Below are positions 24,840 to 35,464 of a DNA stretch of 64,000 nucleotides, in pieces. Position numbers and translations under genes: made by a program. Positions within the stretch are counted from its first letter, which is position 1, and every line of letters begins with the position of its first letter. The notes under the pieces were generated by a model that saw only the letters and a list, made by a program, of their open reading frames with translations, was not told where the DNA came from and searched no databases. Source of the stretch: Bacteroidota bacterium. Its GTDB lineage: Bacteria; Bacteroidota; Bacteroidia; B-17B0; Aurantibacillaceae. The stretch lies in contig JADJDM010000024.1 of the NCBI GenBank assembly GCA_016702705.1, positions 17,718 to 81,717 of the forward strand. The letters run 5' to 3'.

Positions 24840-27755
24840 ATGAAAAAATATTTACTCTTAATCTTTGCGTTTCTTTTTATCGGAATAACAACTAAGGCAC
24901 AAGTTTGTTTTGTAACTCATGTTGATTATTCGGCTGGTAGTCAACCTTACCAAATAGTTACAGATGATTTTAATAAAGATGGTAATTTAGATTTAGCTTA
25001 CCCAAACATGGGGGATAACAATATTTCGGTTTCTTTTGGCGATGGTAATGGAGTTTTTGCTACACCAACTAATTATGCAACTAGTACCTATACGCAGGCT
25101 ATTGGTTCAGGAAATTTTAATGCAGATGTTTTTCCAGATATAGTATATACTACTGATGGCAATGTTTACGTGATGTTGAATAATGGTTCGGGTGGCTTTG
25201 GAGCTCCAACAATGTATATAAGTAACAGCGGACCAATGGACCTTGCAAGTGGTGATTTTAATGGAGATGGTTTTACAGATATTGTTTCTGCAAACCAGGC
25301 TACTGGAAACATTGCTTTGTTTTTAGGAAACGGCGCAGGTGTTTTTGGTACTGCAATTAATTTTACTACAGATGCAGGCCCCATAGCACTTATTTGCGAC
25401 TATATTAATAACGATGTTTTTCTTGATGTTGTTGTTTGTAATGTAAGTGCAAATAATATTTCTGTATTATTAGGAGATGGTGTTGGTGGATTTGCAACAA
25501 GTGTTAATTATGCTGTTAATGCAAGTGGCCCAACGGATATTGCGGCTGCGGATTTTGACTTGGATGGTGATAAAGATATTGTTGTTGGATATCAGAACTC
25601 TAATGTAATTTCTGTATTACTAAATAATGGTGCAGGTGTTTATAGTGGTGTTGCTTCATATCCAACTGGAATTCCGAATAATAATATGAGTAGCATTGTG
25701 ACTAAAGACTTTAACTCAGACGGCAAGCCAGATGTGGTTGTAAACATAGAATACACCAATCTAATAGCCGTTTTTTTAGGAGATGGTTTAGGTGCTTTTG
25801 GAACCGCAGTAACTTTTGGAACCGATATCGCTCCTCGTTTTCTTTGTTCGGGTGACTTTAATAATGATGGTAGGTTTGATATAGCAACATCTAATTATAA
25901 TTCTAATTCAGTTTCCGTTTTATTAAATAACCCTGTTCCAGTTGTTCAAGCTTCTGCTACTGATACTTTAGTGTGCTTAGGGCAAAGTATTACACTTAAT
26001 GGTATTGGAGGAACTACCTATACTTGGACCCCACAATATATTCCTGGCTTTAATACTCTTAATGGAGTTCCTTTTCCACCTGAAATAGGAGTTATTACCT
26101 ATACAGTTAGTAGTAGTGTAAATGGATGTATAGATACTGATACATTGACAATAACTACAGTGACTAATCCTACTCTTAATCTCCCTGGATTTTACATTGC
26201 CGTTTGTGAAGGTGATTCAGCAGTATTAAATGCAACGGGGAACGCTGCTTCATACACTTGGACAAATGGTGTAATAAATAATGTACCATTTATGCCAACT
26301 CTGTCATTTCAAACTTTTTCTGTTACAGCCACTTCTACTTATGGTTGCCAAGTTTCAAGTCAGATGAATGTTCAAATAATGGATAACCCAACTGCATCCA
26401 TAACCACACCATCTTACCAGCCATGCATCGGAACTGATTTTTTATTAACTTCCAATAGTTCACCTCTTTCAGGAAACGGTAACACTTACATTTGGACAGG
26501 CCCAACAAATGGCACTCCTGCAGGAAGCAGTCCAAGTTCAAATACTACTCTAATAACTTCATCTGGTACTTATACTTTAACGTTTGTACATGATTATATG
26601 GGTTGTTATGATACTGCAACAGTTACAATTAATTTTAATCCGCTTCCTGTTGTAAATGCAAATGCAAGCGTTACTTATACTTGTGCAAATGATCAAATTA
26701 CATTATATGGTAGTGGTAATGCTACTTCATATAATTGGAGCAATGGTGTTTTTGATAATAGTCCTTTTAATATTAGTACCACAACTAATTATACTGTAAC
26801 CGGAATAGATACAAATACAGGCTGTTATGATACTGCTCAAATACAAGTTAATACTACAAGTATTGTTGCTCCTAACTTATGCATGGTAACGGTTGATGAC
26901 CCAGGAAATAATAATGTTATTTATTGGGATAAAACGTTGTATTCGGGAGTTGATACATTTCTTGTTTATAGAGAAATTACAAATGGAAATTACCAAGTTA
27001 TAGGAAGAGTTCCTTATGATTCTTTGAGTCAGTTTGTAGATACAGTTAGGTTTCAGTATTTTCCAAGTACTGGCGATCCAAGATCTTCATCCTTTAGATA
27101 CAAACTTGCAATCATGGATACTTGTGGAAACGTTGGTCCTTTAAGTCCTTATCATGCAACTATGTTTTTGCAAGATCAATTAAATGGTAATTTTAATTGG
27201 ACTCACTACCAAATTGAGGGTCTAAATACAGCATCTGATCCTGTGCCTCAGCTTTCTTATTATTTAATGTTGAGGGATAATAATTTGGATGGTATTTATG
27301 AAACTACAATTGGTGGCACATCAAGTGATTTTGCAACTGATCCACAATACTTTTCCTTCAACACAACTGCTGATTGGAGAATTGAAACTGTTTGGTCAAT
27401 TTCCTGCAATCCAACGTTGAGATTGAGCGAAAATAATGATTTACAAACGGTAATTGTAAGGTCTAAATCTAACATTAAAAATAATCGTACGGTTGGGATT
27501 AAAGACAATGAGAATCATGAATCAGTGCTTAAAGTTTATCCAAATCCGGCAAGTACGATTCTAAATGTAGAATTAGAAATTAAAAATGAATCTGCATCAA
27601 TTACAATCGAAAACATGTTGGGACAAGTTGTTTACACAAAACAAACAACTCAACAATTCAATCAACTTAGTACTTCTACACTTGTAAGTGGTGTTTATTT
27701 TGTTAAGCTAAGTTTTGATAATAAAGTGTACGTGGGAAAAATAATTATTGAATAG
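24840..27755 (+). CDS. FG-GAP/VCBS and Ig-like repeat protein with T9SS type A sorting domain
   Basis: 971 residues. The signal peptide is residues 1-20 (ends TTKAQ). Residues about 35-375 hold seven FG-GAP/VCBS-type blades, each with a DxNxDGxxD calcium-binding-like motif (DFNKDGNLD, DFNGDGFTD, DFDLDGDKD, DFNSDGKPD, DFNNDGRFD). From about 375 to 640 there are Ig-like/PKD-type repeats with conserved Cys and YTW or YNW. A further beta domain precedes a type A sorting domain from about 895 (LKVYPNPASTILNVEL, SITIENMLGQVVY, LVSGVYFVKL). It should be exported by the T9SS and act as a surface adhesin or binding protein. A close paralogue starts 6 bases after the stop, so both come from a tandem duplication. 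Confidence 0.9.
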   Translation: MKKYLLLIFAFLFIGITTKAQVCFVTHVDYSAGSQPYQIVTDDFNKDGNLDLAYPNMGDNNISVSFGDGNGVFATPTNYATSTYTQAIGSGNFNADVFPDIVYTTDGNVYVMLNNGSGGFGAPTMYISNSGPMDLASGDFNGDGFTDIVSANQATGNIALFLGNGAGVFGTAINFTTDAGPIALICDYINNDVFLDVVVCNVSANNISVLLGDGVGGFATSVNYAVNASGPTDIAAADFDLDGDKDIVVGYQNSNVISVLLNNGAGVYSGVASYPTGIPNNNMSSIVTKDFNSDGKPDVVVNIEYTNLIAVFLGDGLGAFGTAVTFGTDIAPRFLCSGDFNNDGRFDIATSNYNSNSVSVLLNNPVPVVQASATDTLVCLGQSITLNGIGGTTYTWTPQYIPGFNTLNGVPFPPEIGVITYTVSSSVNGCIDTDTLTITTVTNPTLNLPGFYIAVCEGDSAVLNATGNAASYTWTNGVINNVPFMPTLSFQTFSVTATSTYGCQVSSQMNVQIMDNPTASITTPSYQPCIGTDFLLTSNSSPLSGNGNTYIWTGPTNGTPAGSSPSSNTTLITSSGTYTLTFVHDYMGCYDTATVTINFNPLPVVNANASVTYTCANDQITLYGSGNATSYNWSNGVFDNSPFNISTTTNYTVTGIDTNTGCYDTAQIQVNTTSIVAPNLCMVTVDDPGNNNVIYWDKTLYSGVDTFLVYREITNGNYQVIGRVPYDSLSQFVDTVRFQYFPSTGDPRSSSFRYKLAIMDTCGNVGPLSPYHATMFLQDQLNGNFNWTHYQIEGLNTASDPVPQLSYYLMLRDNNLDGIYETTIGGTSSDFATDPQYFSFNTTADWRIETVWSISCNPTLRLSENNDLQTVIVRSKSNIKNNRTVGIKDNENHESVLKVYPNPASTILNVELEIKNESASITIENMLGQVVYTKQTTQQFNQLSTSTLVSGVYFVKLSFDNKVYVGKIIIE

Positions 27756-27761
27756 AAAGTA

Positions 27762-30661
27762 ATGAAAAAAAATAGAATGAATAAATCAATATTAACTAAA
27801 GGAATTTTAGTTTTCTGTCTTAGTTTTTTCATGATGCAAGAAGCACATTCTCAAGTTTGCTTTGAAACACATGTTGATTATTTAACCGGATCAAATCCAA
27901 ATGAAGCTATTTCGGTTGACTTTAATAATGATGGAAATTTAGATTTGATTGTACCAAATGAAAACGATCTTACAATTTCAGTTCATTTAGGAAATGGAAC
28001 TGGAGTGTTATTGGCTGCTTCAAGTACTTTTACTGTATCTCTTATGCAAGGTCCAGTAAGGATTGCAGCAGGTTTTTTTAACGCTGATGGCTTTTTGGAT
28101 TTAGTATATGTAACAACCAGTAATAATGCCTATGTATTGTTAAATAATGGTACTGGTGGTTTAGCTGCTACCGATCAATACCTTGGAGCAAATGCTAGAA
28201 ATGTAACTACGGGCGATTTTAATAATGATGGATTTGTTGATGTTGTTACTTGTAATTCTACTGCAAATGTTTCTTTGTACTTAGGTGATGGAGCAGGTAA
28301 TTTTGGAACAAATACTAATTTTAATGCAGGTACAAACCCATACGATGTTGTAGCAGCTGACCTTAATGGAGATAATAAATTAGATTTAGTAACTGCTAAT
28401 TTTAGTTCAAACAACATTTCGGTATTAATTGGTAATGGAACAGGAGGCTTTGCGCCAAGAGTTAATTATCCTACATTAACTAATAGTCCAGGCGCATTAG
28501 TTTGTGTGGATTTAGATTTAGATGGAGATAAAGATGTTGTTGTTTCTAATTGGAATTCTTCAAACATTGCAATATTTGAAAATAATGGTTCTGGAGTTTT
28601 TAGTGCCTCAAATGTTTTTAATATTCCATCAGGTACATTTGGAATTACCACTGCTGATTTTAATCTAGATGGTAAGCCGGACATTGCAGTTTCGTTTACG
28701 TTTCCTACATACGAGGCTTGCATATTAGAAGGCGATGGAATGGGAAGTTTTAAAATACCCGTTATGTATTCAACAGATGTTTATCCTCGTTACATTTCTT
28801 CTGGCGATTATAATAATGATGGAAGACCTGATATTGTTACTTCGAATTACACATCCAATACAGCTTCTGTATTAATTAATAAACTTGGTTATGATGTGCA
28901 AGCTTCTGCAACTGATACAATAGTATGTAATGCTGATAGTATTAAACTTATAGGTATTGGCGCTACAAGTTATACTTGGGAGCCTTCATCAGTTTCTGAC
29001 GGAATAAATTTTGCAGCTTATGGAGTATATACCTATACTGTTACAGGTACAATAAACGGATGTATAAACACAGATACGATAACAATTTCAACAATTCCAA
29101 AACCGTATGTGTATCTTCCAGATGATTATTTTGTTTGTGCTGGACAACCTATTTCAATTAATGCTTGTTGCCAAGCAGATATTTATACACTTGATCCAGG
29201 TGTAGTAGCAGGGGTTCCTTTCACACCTGATTCATCTGCTATGTATCATATTACTGGAACTAATTTTAATGGTTGCGTAGTTTCCGATTCTGTTTTTGTG
29301 AGCGTTGTTCCTTTACCTGTTCCAATAATTACTACGAGTACACCAATATGTATAGGTGCACCTGCAACACTTTATGCTACAAGCTCAACTGGCGGGCAGG
29401 TTTATAATTGGGTAGAGGTTATTGCAAATCTTCCTGGCGGTAATACCCCAGATTCCATATCAACCATAATAACCCAAGGTGGATGGTATCAGTTAACAGT
29501 AACAGATACTGTTTCACTTTGCAACGATAGAGCTTATCAAACTATAAATTTTAGCCCCTATCCAACTGTAACGGCATCATATGCTACAAGTCAGTCATGT
29601 ACAGATGTAAGTGCAGTAGTTTCTGGTGCTGGTGCTTCAACATATAATTGGACTGGTGGCATTACGGATGGTGTTCCTTTTACTTTAACTTCCAATCAAA
29701 CTTATACTGTTGTTGGATTTGCTAGTAGTGGTTGCTCTGATACTACTACTCTTGCAGTTAATATGCCTAGCCCAATAGTGCCCGAAATTTGCACTGTTGA
29801 TATTGATGACTTAGGAAACAATAATATTATTTATTGGGATAAAACAAATTATGGCCATGCAGATACTTTTTTGTTTATCGTGAAATAACACTTAATAATT
29901 ACCAAATTGTTGCTAAAATTCCATATGCAGAATTGAGTTTATTTGTTGATACGGTTAGAACCTTATACTTTCCAAACACTGGCGACCCAAGGTTTTCATC
30001 GTTTAAATATAAAATTCAAATAAAAGATACTTGTGGAAATCTTAGTCCAATGAGTTTATATCATAAGACCATGTTTTTGCAAGACCAGCTCAATAGTAAT
30101 TTCATGTGGTCGCATTATGAAATTGAAGGGCAACCACAACCAGTACCTTCATTAGTAAGCTATCTATTTATTCGTGATAATGATTTGGATGGTATTTTTG
30201 AAACGGTTATTGGAAGTACAACTAGCAATACATTTACTGATGGACAATATTTCTCATTTAATAATACTGCTGATTGGCGCGTAGAAACAAATTGGAGTAT
30301 TGGCTGTAATCCAACCCTACGAATTAACGGACAAGATCAAACGCAAACTGTTATTGTTAAATCAAAATCGAATATTAAAAACAATCGTACTGTTGGGATT
30401 AAATCTGAAATAAAAAATATTACGTCTAAAATAAAAGTATATCCTAATCCAGCAACAGATGTATTGAATGTTGAAATTTCATTACTTAATGAAAAGGGAG
30501 CAACCATCAGAATTGAAAATATGTTGGGGCAAGTGGCCTGCGAAATGCAAACCAATAAACAAATCAACTCAATAAACACAATGAACTTAATAAGTGGAGT
30601 TTATTTTGTAAAAGTAGATACGGGAGCAGGAATCAGAATAGAAAAAATTGTAATTGAATAA
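27762..30661 (+). pseudogene. Paralogous FG-GAP/Ig-like T9SS protein, frameshifted
   Basis: A tandem copy of the preceding gene with the same order: signal peptide, seven FG-GAP blades (DFNNDGNLD, DFNNDGFVD, DLNGDNKLD, DLDLDGDKD, DFNLDGKPD), Ig-like repeats, and a type A sorting domain (IKVYPNPATDVLNVEI). The frame breaks at a T run at 29867-29872: the upstream frame ends at 29888 (TFLFIVK), while the downstream part continues in another frame to 30661. Adding one T restores TFFVYREIT, matching the parallel TFLVYREIT of the neighbour. So the intact protein would be about 966 residues. The lesion could be a sequencing error or phase variation in a homopolymer. Confidence 0.85.
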
Positions 30662-30671
30662 TAAGTTAGTA

Positions 30672-31253
30672 TTATTGTTTCATTTCGTAGGAGTTAGTAA
30701 TTGATTTCGAAGAGTTATCGCTATTTTCTTCTTTTTTACTTTGGTACAAAATCATTTTTTTGTTTCTAAGTTCCGTAAGTGTGTATGTTAATTCTGTTTG
30801 GTTGCCCGAAAATTTAGTGGAGCCAATTGGGTAACTTGCATAAGTAATGTGAATGTTGATTTGTTCTTTGCTTTTACTAGCACCAATACCAGTATTAAAA
30901 TCCCAAGTTCCATTTGCAATGTAAGTAAGATTGTCGTAGGTTTCAGTAATCTTTACATTTCCATTTTTTTCGAATTTCATTTTAAAAAAGTAGCTGCCTT
31001 TAGCTACATAATTAATATTATCCTCATCTGTTCCGAAGTAATCATAAGTATTTTCTGTGAATGTAAATCGGTGGTTTGTTTTTTTATTTAGTGAGCTGAT
31101 TTCACTGCTAGTTGATGTTCCTGAGTTAATTGTCCATTCGCCCACAACCCTTGCTTTACGCGATAATAATGAAATAGCTGGATCATTAGGGCCTTTTTTA
31201 CAGGCAGAAAGAATAAATAAAAGTGAGATTGAAAATAAAAGAATTTTTTTCAT
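30672..31253 (-). CDS. Lipoprotein, lipocalin-like
   Basis: 193 residues. Lipoprotein signal with LSAC and Cys18, then KKG. The rest is a beta-rich domain starting ARVVGEWTINSGT, with GSYFFKMKFEKNGNVKITETY and ANGTWDFNTG. This pattern (opening W after a VGxW motif, repeated NGTWxF strands) is seen in Bacteroidota lipocalin-like lipoproteins of unknown ligand. The gene lies 5 bases after the DPP11 stop on the same strand, so it is likely co-transcribed, and converges on the FG-GAP gene with only 10 bases between them. Confidence 0.65.
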   Translation of the reverse strand: MKKILLFSISLLFILSACKKGPNDPAISLLSRKARVVGEWTINSGTSTSSEISSLNKKTNHRFTFTENTYDYFGTDEDNINYVAKGSYFFKMKFEKNGNVKITETYDNLTYIANGTWDFNTGIGASKSKEQINIHITYASYPIGSTKFSGNQTELTYTLTELRNKKMILYQSKKEENSDNSSKSITNSYEMKQ

Positions 31254-31258
31254 GATTT

Positions 31259-33421
31259 CTATTTTACAATTTTCATTTCGTTTACTAAATATCCAGCACC
31301 TGCGTATTTATCTATTATAAATAAAGTATAACGCACATCTAATGTAATGTTTCTACAAATGTTTACATTGTACATTACATCGCTCATTGTTCCTTCCCAA
31401 GCGCGGTCGAAATTAGTTCCTATTAATTCTCCTTTTGCATTTAATACCGGACTACCACTATTACCGCCTGTTGTGTGGTTGGTTCCAATAAAGGCAACTC
31501 TAAGTTTTCCGTTTTTATCAGCGTATTGTCCGTAATCTTTTTTTGCATACAACTCTTTTAGTTTAGGAAATACAATGTAATCATCAATAGCTGGATTTTC
31601 TTTTTCCATTATACCATCAAGTGTTGTATAATGTTTATAAACGATTCCATCTTTTGGTTCAGAACCTTTTACTTTACCATAAGTTAAACGTAATGTTGAA
31701 TTAGCATCTGGATAATAACTTTTGTTTTTCATGTATTTCATTTGCCCCGCCATGTATTCTTTATACATTTCATTTAAGCGCTGGTCAAGCTTTGATGTGT
31801 ATGGACGAACTTGCACATTGTAATACGCCATTGTTTTGCTGTACAACATGTACAAAGGGTCTTTACTTATTGTTTCAATATTGTTTTCTATATCATCAAC
31901 AATTTTTTGAAGTTTATCTTTATTAAGTAATGCACTATTCGCATACATGTCTTTTGCAATGCGTTCGGTATTTCCTTCATGCGCAACAATAAGCGAATCA
32001 ATGTAAGGGACTTTTTCTCCTTTGCTTAATCCTTTATCATACGCATCTAACATTGCTGCCATCAACTTAATATCCATTTCTCTGTTAATGGTTTTATGAA
32101 AGCCAACAAGCGTTACTTTCGTTTTCTCGAAATTCTTTTTAAAGTTTTCGTTTTTCCCCGCTTTAAAATCTTTGGTATCATTAATTACTTTTTCATAATT
32201 ACGAGCGTAAATAAATGCATTTATTCCGTAAAGCCCTTCACTTAGGAAATCAAGTTGTCTGGTGTATTTTGTATACTCTTCGTAAAGCATATGGTATTCA
32301 TCAAATAGTTCGTTAAACTTTTTACTATCTTCTGCATTACTTGCAACTTGCTCTAAAAATTGTTTTTCCCAAGCTTTCTTTTTCTCTACTGCATTGGATG
32401 CTTTTAAGCCTGTCATTTCACCTAGCCATTTTTTCCAGTAGTTTGCCACAGATGCGTAATTAGCTGCATAGTTAATACGTGTTTGGTTGTCTGCTTTCAT
32501 ATATTTATCCATAATTTCCAAACGCTTCTCGCGTAAATCTACTTTTACAGGATTACTTTTACTCATGAGCATATCAACACCATCACTAAATAAATATTCT
32601 TGTGTTCTTCCTGGGAAACCATACACCATAGTAAAATCACCTTCTTCTGTTCCTTTAATGTTTATTTTTAATGATTTACGCGGAACGAATGGCACATTGT
32701 CTTTTGAATAAGCTGCTGGTTTATTGTCTTTACCTGCATAAATTCTAAAAATAGAAAAATCACCAGTATGGCGTGGCCACATCCAGTTATCCGTATCTCC
32801 ACCAAATTTACCTATGAATGAAGGAGGCGCTCCAACCAAACGCACATCCGTAAATGTTTCGGTAATAAACATAATGTACATATTCCCATAATAAAACGGA
32901 CGAGTAAATGCTTCGTAATGTGTCCCCTTTGTTGCCTCAGCTTCAATCAATTTCATATTTACTTTCATTGCTGAATCCTTTTGCATGGCAGTAAAATAAA
33001 CAGGAACATTTTTGCTTAAGCGCTCAGTAACATCTTCCATACGAATGATGAACATAGCAGTTAATCCTGGGTTTGGAAGTTCTTCCGACTTATTCATTGC
33101 CCAAAAACCATTGGTTAAATAATCTTTTTCCACTGTACTATGATTTGCTATTTGTCCGTAACCACAGTGGTGATTAGTTAATAATAATCCTTGGTCAGAA
33201 ATTATTTCTCCAGTACAACCGCCGCCAAACTGAACGATGGCGTCTTTTAAACTTGATTTATTAATGCTATAAATATCTTCTGCCGAAAGTTTGCAGCCAT
33301 TTTTTTTCATATCCTTTTCATTGAGTTGTTTCAATAAATAAGGCAACCACATTCCTTCATCAGCAAAGGATGAAAAGCTAGTAGAAATTAATAGTGCAAT
33401 GGCAATAAATGAGTTCTTCAT
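31259..33421 (-). CDS. S46 dipeptidyl-peptidase, DPP11-type (Asp/Glu-specific)
   Basis: 720 residues from MKNSFIAIAL; an upstream Met at 33442 would put seven extra residues before the signal peptide, so it is rejected. The mature part begins DEGMWLPYLL, a family S46 hallmark. The catalytic triad is seen as His85 (TNHHCGYG), an Asp in RHTGDFS, and Ser655 in GGNSGSPV. The residue 18 after the Ser is Arg673 (GTNFDRAWEG). In characterised S46 enzymes Arg at this place gives acidic P1 preference (DPP11) and Gly gives DPP7. It should release dipeptides ending in Asp or Glu in the periplasm for peptide catabolism. A small lipoprotein gene follows 5 bases later. Confidence 0.93.
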   Translation of the reverse strand: MKNSFIAIALLISTSFSSFADEGMWLPYLLKQLNEKDMKKNGCKLSAEDIYSINKSSLKDAIVQFGGGCTGEIISDQGLLLTNHHCGYGQIANHSTVEKDYLTNGFWAMNKSEELPNPGLTAMFIIRMEDVTERLSKNVPVYFTAMQKDSAMKVNMKLIEAEATKGTHYEAFTRPFYYGNMYIMFITETFTDVRLVGAPPSFIGKFGGDTDNWMWPRHTGDFSIFRIYAGKDNKPAAYSKDNVPFVPRKSLKINIKGTEEGDFTMVYGFPGRTQEYLFSDGVDMLMSKSNPVKVDLREKRLEIMDKYMKADNQTRINYAANYASVANYWKKWLGEMTGLKASNAVEKKKAWEKQFLEQVASNAEDSKKFNELFDEYHMLYEEYTKYTRQLDFLSEGLYGINAFIYARNYEKVINDTKDFKAGKNENFKKNFEKTKVTLVGFHKTINREMDIKLMAAMLDAYDKGLSKGEKVPYIDSLIVAHEGNTERIAKDMYANSALLNKDKLQKIVDDIENNIETISKDPLYMLYSKTMAYYNVQVRPYTSKLDQRLNEMYKEYMAGQMKYMKNKSYYPDANSTLRLTYGKVKGSEPKDGIVYKHYTTLDGIMEKENPAIDDYIVFPKLKELYAKKDYGQYADKNGKLRVAFIGTNHTTGGNSGSPVLNAKGELIGTNFDRAWEGTMSDVMYNVNICRNITLDVRYTLFIIDKYAGAGYLVNEMKIVK

Positions 33422-33514
33422 AATAATTATGTTATCCAACAAAAATAAGGTTTTTGTTGGGAATTTGATGATTTACGATTGAAGGATTTATGATTTTAGG
33501 GATAGACGGATAAT

Positions 33515-34561
33515 TTATCGTTTAATGTGGCAATCTATATAGTGGATTTGGTTTATCCCTGTTTTTGAGTCTTCTATATTAAGTTCTAAAGTTTTATGAA
33601 TTTCACCTTTGTATTTAATTTCCGCGTCATATTTTATTTTCATTGTTATCTTATAGTAATTATTGGTCATAAATGATTTAGGCTGCACCGACCATTCTGT
33701 TTTTTTGTAGTCTTCAATATATGTCCTGCGTAAATCATCCTGATATTTACACTCTCTAATGGTTTTAATTTCATAGTTATTTATGTAGGTATTTTTATAT
33801 TCAAAGGTTACGTACCACCCACTAGTATCTTTATCATCTACTTTTACAGATTTTGAATTTTCTTTAAAAATAAAAGGAGAAGTAGTTATTTTGAAGTTGG
33901 CGCTAATTGGTATTTTGGTCGTATCACCTGAATGCTTGATGAAGATTTGTTTTGTAATTTGTTCTCTTAACGTATTAGTTATTATCTTGATTTTTATTTC
34001 TGTACTTTCTCCAGGATAAACTATTGTTGGCGAAAATGAAGATTGAAAATTTTCATCTAATCCTTCAAGCTTTTCTATTTTAATTTTATCAGGAAAATTG
34101 TTTACTAAATTAATATTCCACAAAAGAGTGTCTCCCGCTTGTATATAATCATCTTTACGAAAGTAAGCGCTATTAGCTTCTATTTCAATTGCCGGAAAAG
34201 GTAGCACTTCTCCTTTTAATTTTATTGTTTGAACCCTAGTGATTGAATTGGAATATATAGTACCTGTTTTGTATATCCTTCCAACTCGTTTGGTGTCATA
34301 TTTCATTATAATTTTACTGGTTTTCCCAGGCATTATAGGTTCTTTTGGAATGCCACTTGCATAAAAAGGGTCGCCACCATAAACATTTGTTATGATCAAG
34401 GGCTCGTTACCAGTATTCTTTATTTTGTAAATGAATTCGTTGTTAGAATTGAACGCTATACATCCTACTTCTCTATCAGCATTTACAATTTCTAATTTTG
34501 GTTGACTATGAAGAGAATTGACAAGTAGGAAAATTAAAATTATGAATGTGTTTTTCGTCAT
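33515..34561 (-). CDS. Secreted DUF1573-like protein
   Basis: 348 residues. Signal peptide 1-19 (ends NSLHSQ). Residues about 20-115 match the DUF1573 pattern: FIYKIKNTGNEPLIITNVYGGDPFYASG, followed by PGKTSKIIMKYDTKRVGRIYKTGTIYSN. This Ig-like fold is common in exported Bacteroidota proteins. Two further beta-sandwich segments follow (about 120-225 and 225-348), with no motif I can name. There is no T9SS sorting domain. It may bind or stabilise a surface structure, but the function is unknown. Confidence 0.68.
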   Translation of the reverse strand: MTKNTFIILIFLLVNSLHSQPKLEIVNADREVGCIAFNSNNEFIYKIKNTGNEPLIITNVYGGDPFYASGIPKEPIMPGKTSKIIMKYDTKRVGRIYKTGTIYSNSITRVQTIKLKGEVLPFPAIEIEANSAYFRKDDYIQAGDTLLWNINLVNNFPDKIKIEKLEGLDENFQSSFSPTIVYPGESTEIKIKIITNTLREQITKQIFIKHSGDTTKIPISANFKITTSPFIFKENSKSVKVDDKDTSGWYVTFEYKNTYINNYEIKTIRECKYQDDLRRTYIEDYKKTEWSVQPKSFMTNNYYKITMKIKYDAEIKYKGEIHKTLELNIEDSKTGINQIHYIDCHIKR

Positions 34562-34618
34562 GCGTTCTTAAAAGCAAATATTGTGCCTTTAAGTGGTTAC
34601 AATAAATCAATATTTGAT

Positions 34619-35368
34619 TTAACGAATAAACTGCACTATTTTCCTCAATGGCTTAAAGGTAAGTGTATAAATGCGCGGCTTTAAGCCATTAACTACCCAA
34701 GCCTCACGGTCTTCTTGATTTGCTTTAACACGGTTTTTTACTGAAGCGTTACTTTGTCCGCCAGTGCGCATTTTTACGAGGTATTGTTTAATATATGATG
34801 TGGTAATTTTATGTTTGTGCAAAAAGCGCAACATCAATTCATAATCAGCAGCCGAACGAAATTGAAGATTAAACATTCCGTATTTTTCATAACATGCTCT
34901 TTTCACGAAAAACGCAGGGTGGGGAGGCATCCAGCCATTTAAAAACATTCCGTGTTTGTATTTTCCCGAAACCCATTTGCGCACAATTTTATTTGTATTG
35001 TCTTTATGCACGTAATATAAATTCCCGTAAACGCTATCTGCTTTTGTTTTTTCAAACTCAGCGACAACTTTACTTAACACGGTTTTATCCATGTAAAAAT
35101 CATCGGAGTGCAGCAAAGCGATGATATCGCCGGTAGCAGCATTTATGCCTTTATTCAAAGCGTCGTAAATACCTGAATCTTTTTCTGAAATTATTTTTGC
35201 AATCTTGTCTTTGTATTTATTTACAATTTCAAGCGTATTGTCTTTTGATAAACCATCAATAATAATGTACTCAACATTTGGGTAATCTTGCTCAATAACC
35301 GATTTCAGCGTGTCTTCAATAGTTGAAGCGCTGTTGTAAGTTGTTGTTATGACTGAGATTTTGAGCAT
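34619..35368 (-). CDS. Glycosyltransferase family 2
   Basis: 249 residues. GT-A fold starting ISVITTTYNSASTIEDTLKSV, with the nucleotide-sugar-binding IIIDGLSKDNTLEIV, a metal-binding SDD in LLHSDDFYMD, and GWMPPHPAFFVKRACYEKYG in the acceptor part. It resembles WcaE/WbbD-type single transferases that add one sugar to a lipid-linked glycan. There are no membrane segments. No capsule or O-antigen cluster surrounds it, so substrate and pathway stay open. The next gene, a broken PD40 protein, lies 96 bases upstream behind a short repeat element. Confidence 0.82.
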   Translation of the reverse strand: MLKISVITTTYNSASTIEDTLKSVIEQDYPNVEYIIIDGLSKDNTLEIVNKYKDKIAKIISEKDSGIYDALNKGINAATGDIIALLHSDDFYMDKTVLSKVVAEFEKTKADSVYGNLYYVHKDNTNKIVRKWVSGKYKHGMFLNGWMPPHPAFFVKRACYEKYGMFNLQFRSAADYELMLRFLHKHKITTSYIKQYLVKMRTGGQSNASVKNRVKANQEDREAWVVNGLKPRIYTLTFKPLRKIVQFIR

Positions 35369-35379
35369 TTGTTTTTTTT

Positions 35380-35416
35380 ACCACTAAGGCACTGAGTTCA
35401 CTAAGAGACACTAAGT
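35380..35416. repeat. Short intergenic repeat built on cactaag units
   Basis: Between the glycosyltransferase and the PD40 gene the sequence contains ccactaaggcactgag, then ttcactaaga and gacactaag: a three-fold degenerate repetition of an (a/c)actaag word within 37 bases, without coding potential. It resembles intergenic low-order repeats seen repeatedly in Bacteroidota genomes. Confidence 0.5.
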
Positions 35417-35464
35417 TGTTTAATTATTACTTTTTTAATCTTCATTCTTCAATTTTCAATAGCC

